Source of the DNA: Eulemur rufifrons
Taxonomy: Eukaryota > Chordata > Mammalia > Primates > Lemuridae
Assembly: GCF_041146395.1 (NCBI RefSeq)
Contig: NC_090996.1
Span: forward strand, 28,792,738-28,856,737
Direction of reading: 5' to 3'
Length of the DNA: 64,000 bases
The position numbers and the translations under genes are program-made. This document shows positions 60,741-64,000 of this stretch, in pieces; the stretch's first letter is position 1; every line of letters starts with the position of its first letter. The notes beneath the pieces were generated by a model, which was not told where the DNA came from, did no database searches, and saw only the letters and a list, made by a program, of their open reading frames with translations.

Positions 60741-61264
60741 CTAGAGGGAGGAAAAAACAAAGCAAAACAGACAGGTTAATTCATGCTGGAGGAAAGATAA
60801 ACAAAGGATGTCAGGTAACAAGCAGATGACCACGTTCGTGTACTTGAATCAGTGAAGCTTCTGGGTTGCTGGGACTAAACAAACTAACAGGGAGCGGCTT
60901 AACCTTTAACCAGCAAAGAAATCATCTACTGTGCATAGTCACCAGAAAGTTCAAAGACATTGCCAGAGAAAAGCCCTTCCCCGCCCTCCCACGCCAAATA
61001 GAAAAAGATACTCAAACATGTTCTTTTCATTACTACCAAAGTTCAGCAGAGAGCCAGGGGTGGGGAAGATTAGTCAGTGCCTGGGCATTCTCACAAACCA
61101 CCCATGGATGAGGGTAAAAGGCACTGTGTTTTATAAAAAGCCGCCCCATTTTGCCATCACAAAACACATCATCATCCCCGAATGCCACAAAGAGCTACGC
61201 ATGTTTTTTTTTCTTCCTTAGATAGCAACATGATTTCATAAAGGTTACTTTATGCTGAACACCC

Positions 61265-61420
61265 CTATAACAGGGCTGGCACCGGGCTGAGCGCTCTACA
61301 TTACAATCATCTTCCATTTTGCAGATGAGCAAAAACAGCTCAAGAGGTTAAGTTGCGGAAGGACACAGAGACAGTAAGTCACAGAGAAGGGATTCGAACT
61401 CAGGTCTGAACATCACAGCT
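61265..61420 (-). mobile_element. MIR
   Basis: CCATTTTGCAGATGAGCAAA, AAGAGGTTAAGTTGCGGAAG and AGGGATTCGAACTCAGGTCT are antisense MIR. Confidence 0.8.
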
Positions 61421-61909
61421 TGTGTTTGTCATGCACTAATGGGGGCTGACAATGGAAACTGGGTCATGAGGGCCGGAGGGCCCTGGGTCCAACTGGAGAG
61501 CAGTCCCTCCTCCCCAGCCCCCAGCCCCTAGCCCTTCGGAAATGTAGGCCCAGCACAGTGAGAGCTTCTGACTGTGGAGGAGAGACTGGAAACCACAGAT
61601 TTTCATGCTGCATCTCCAGATCTTGAAATGTTTGCCGCTGGATAAACTAGTTTTTAAAGCTGTGCTGACCAGCAAGAGCAAATCTATTGACAGCTGCAGC
61701 CTGTGGCCTGCAGTTGTTAGTCTTGGTGTTGACCCCTTGCTGGGCACGTTCCCCTCTGAGTTCTCGCCAGCCACCCTGCAGGCACTGCGGTCCCACTGTC
61801 TGTCCTTTGGGCTGCCAGTGTGCACCAGATCACCTGCCTCCCCACAGATGGTTAAAGGCAGAACATGATCGACACCTGCACTACAGGTGAGGCAGCAGAG
61901 TGGCATGTT

Positions 61910-62045
61910 CAGGGCTTCGCTACTCAAAGTCTGGCCCTCAGACTGGCAGCACAGCATTCCCTGGAGCTTGTCGGAATTACAGCATCTTGGGCTCCCACCC
62001 TGACCTAGGCAGGTCTGTGTGTAAGAAGCCTGCAGGGCTCCCCAC
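61910..62045 (-). mobile_element. probable MER5A DNA element
   Basis: TACTCAAAGTCTGGCCCTCA, CTGGAGCTTGTCGGAATTAC and GGGCTCCCACCCTGACCTAG follow MER5A in antisense. The right end is eroded where the MIR begins. Confidence 0.55.
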
Positions 62046-62062
62046 GTGTGCTGGTGTCCGGG

Positions 62063-62312
62063 AGGCACTGGGTTCAAATGTGGGCTGGGACCCACCTGCC
62101 TGCGTCCACACCTCACCTCTGCCACTCCCAGCTGGGTGACCTTGGGCAAGCTGCTGACCCTGCCCACTCCCCAACTTCCTCATCTGGAAAACAGAATAAC
62201 ATTACCTTCCTCACAGGGCTGTGGTAAGGACTAAAGGAGATGATGCACAAAAAGCACTCAGGACAGTGCGGGGCACAAAGTAAGCACTCGGTAATGTTAG
62301 CCGCCATTATTC
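62063..62312 (+). mobile_element. MIR, nearly full length
   Basis: GCACTGGGTTCAAATGTGGG, AGCTGGGTGACCTTGGGCAA and CTTCCTCATCTGGAAAACAG, then GTAAGCACTCGGTAATGTTA, cover the plus-strand element. Confidence 0.85.
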
Positions 62313-62449
62313 TTGTTACTATTACTGGACATTCAGAATCTCAACTACCATATTTTCCCAGCACTGAACACAGCTGCTCTTGGGTAAGTACGAAATTAAC
62401 CATTAAGTTGTTTGGAGCCAACAAGGTCCCTAACTGAGGTCAAAGTATT

Positions 62450-62812
<363 letters not shown>

Positions 62813-63039
62813 TGACAAAGGCCATGGCATGGCCCCATGGAAGGGTCCTCCCTGAAGCCTGGTTCTCTGGGAAAGCCACTGTGCATGCCCTGAGTAGGCA
62901 TGGCAGACAGGCATGTGGTCTGCGTCTTAGAAGAATGGTTTTCAAAATCTCCTGATTATAACAATTCCTGAGGCAGCTCCTGAGGCCTGTTTCAAGAGAG
63001 GGGTCAGTGGGTCTCAAATGGGGTCCTAGGAGTCTTAAT

Positions 63040-63440
63040 GTTTTTTAAAATGAGGTTACATATATCACAAATCCTAAGTGTACAGTGTGATATATGTGGA
63101 AATATACATATATATGTACTTTGTACACGTACATATGGGTCTTTTCATATACATATGTACAACTCACAAAGCCAAGGTGTCCAGCTTGGAGTTTTTACAT
63201 TTACACACACCGCATCAGCACCGCCCAGATCAGACACGTGGCCTTCCCAGCTCTCCAGAGGGCCCCTCACACCCCTGCCCAGTCAGTAGCCCCCGTGCCA
63301 AGGGCAACCCCTATTCTGACTTCTATCACCATAGACTCGTTTTGCCTGCTCTTCAACTTCACAGTGTGCCTGCGCCCTGGGTCTGGACTCTCACTCATCT
63401 CCCTATCTGAGGGTAATCCATGTTGCTCGTTCTCTAAATA
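63040..63440 (-). mobile_element. probable L1M fragment, minus strand
   Basis: CCTATTCTGACTTCTATCAC and ATAGACTCGTTTTGCCTGCT match a common old L1 block in antisense. The left 150 bp are A/T-rich with TATATACATATA-like repeats. Confidence 0.6.
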
Positions 63441-64000
63441 GCCTACAATTTATTTATCCACCTAGAATCTAACTTGAAACATGCATTCCAGGTGATTCTG
63501 ATACCAGGAGCACTTCTCATTTTGTGTCACTCTGGCTGTGGCTAGGGGCGAGAGGGGAGGGGTAGTGGGCTGACAGGAGAAGGGACTGTTGGGACGTCTT
63601 GGTGAGCCCTGTTGTGACTGGTTAGTGGCTTCCGGGCCACCAGCAGCACAGACGCCTGTGCTGGGTGCTTCAGATGTGCAACAGCGGGTCTCTCGGCTGC
63701 ACTCGGGAGCTGGGACAGCCACAGGCTCCATCTACTCCCCAGCAGGGACTTTTCCAGGGCCTCCAAGAGATTACTCTGTGGGTGGCAGGGGACCACATGG
63801 GGGCAGTGGTGGTGCCTCTATTATTGGGCTGGGATTTTTCTGCTACCCCCTCACTGCGTGGCTGACTTTCTGTGGTGTCCTTTTCTAATAAACCCGGGAG
63901 TCTGTAAGTAATCTCAGTCTCTCGGGACGCTATCACTTAGGTCACCAAACCCAACAGGCAACAGGTGCATTTGTGAAATAGCTGCTTGTAATAGTGAAAA

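Noticed and set aside
61436..62167. 243-codon open frame on the minus strand
   Set aside because: It crosses a MER5A and a MIR, has no domain I recognise, and lies inside a CLEC16A intron on a C/T-rich stretch where stops are rare.

Overview
This window is nuclear DNA of a primate, most likely a Malagasy lemur (Lemuriformes). The clue is the Alu repeats. Several are dimeric 7SL-derived Alus whose central A-rich linker is lengthened by a segment reading TGGACAGCTAAAAATATATA. Their right arms end in GCTGTGAGCTAGGCTGACGC. I associate both traits with strepsirrhine, lemur-type Alus. The species is an inference and nothing here fixes it.

The only protein-coding gene I can support is CLEC16A (orthologues gop-1 in C. 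elegans and ema in Drosophila), on the minus strand. Ten consecutive internal coding exons run from 60740 down to 2315. All have AG/GT borders, and their phases join without a break. They total 1311 nt, about 436 codons, corresponding roughly to residues 114-551 of the ~1053-residue human protein (numbering from memory). The first exons (start codon) lie beyond position 64000 and the 3' half of the gene lies before position 1. The exons encode the second half of the conserved N-terminal FPL domain, the helical core that follows, a basic-then-acidic disordered segment, and the start of the middle region. CLEC16A is an endosome/lysosome-associated regulator of membrane traffic and mitophagy that works with the ubiquitin ligase RNF41/NRDP1. 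The C-type lectin name is historical.

Layout from right to left (the direction of transcription): 5' intron (64000-60741); three exons in 60740-57358; a 3.1-kb intron; three exons in 54272-49330; a 15.0-kb intron; the disordered-region exon at 34309-34078; a 13.8-kb intron; exons at 20310-20178 and 16410-16310; a 13.9-kb intron; the exon at 2437-2315; then the start of another intron.

Everything else is intron, built largely of transposable elements of different ages: very old L2, MIR, MER20, MER5A, hAT and Tigger pieces; a middle layer of L1M/HAL1-type fragments, most of them antisense to the gene; and young lemur Alus with intact target-site duplications. The most unusual item is at 46921-46958: an untailed 5' half of a tRNA-Arg(TCT), cut at the anticodon and bracketed by a perfect 19-bp direct repeat. 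It looks like a retro-inserted tRNA fragment. I found no rRNA, functional tRNA, CRISPR array, intact retroelement or complete viral gene, and nothing that qualifies as a new multi-gene system.
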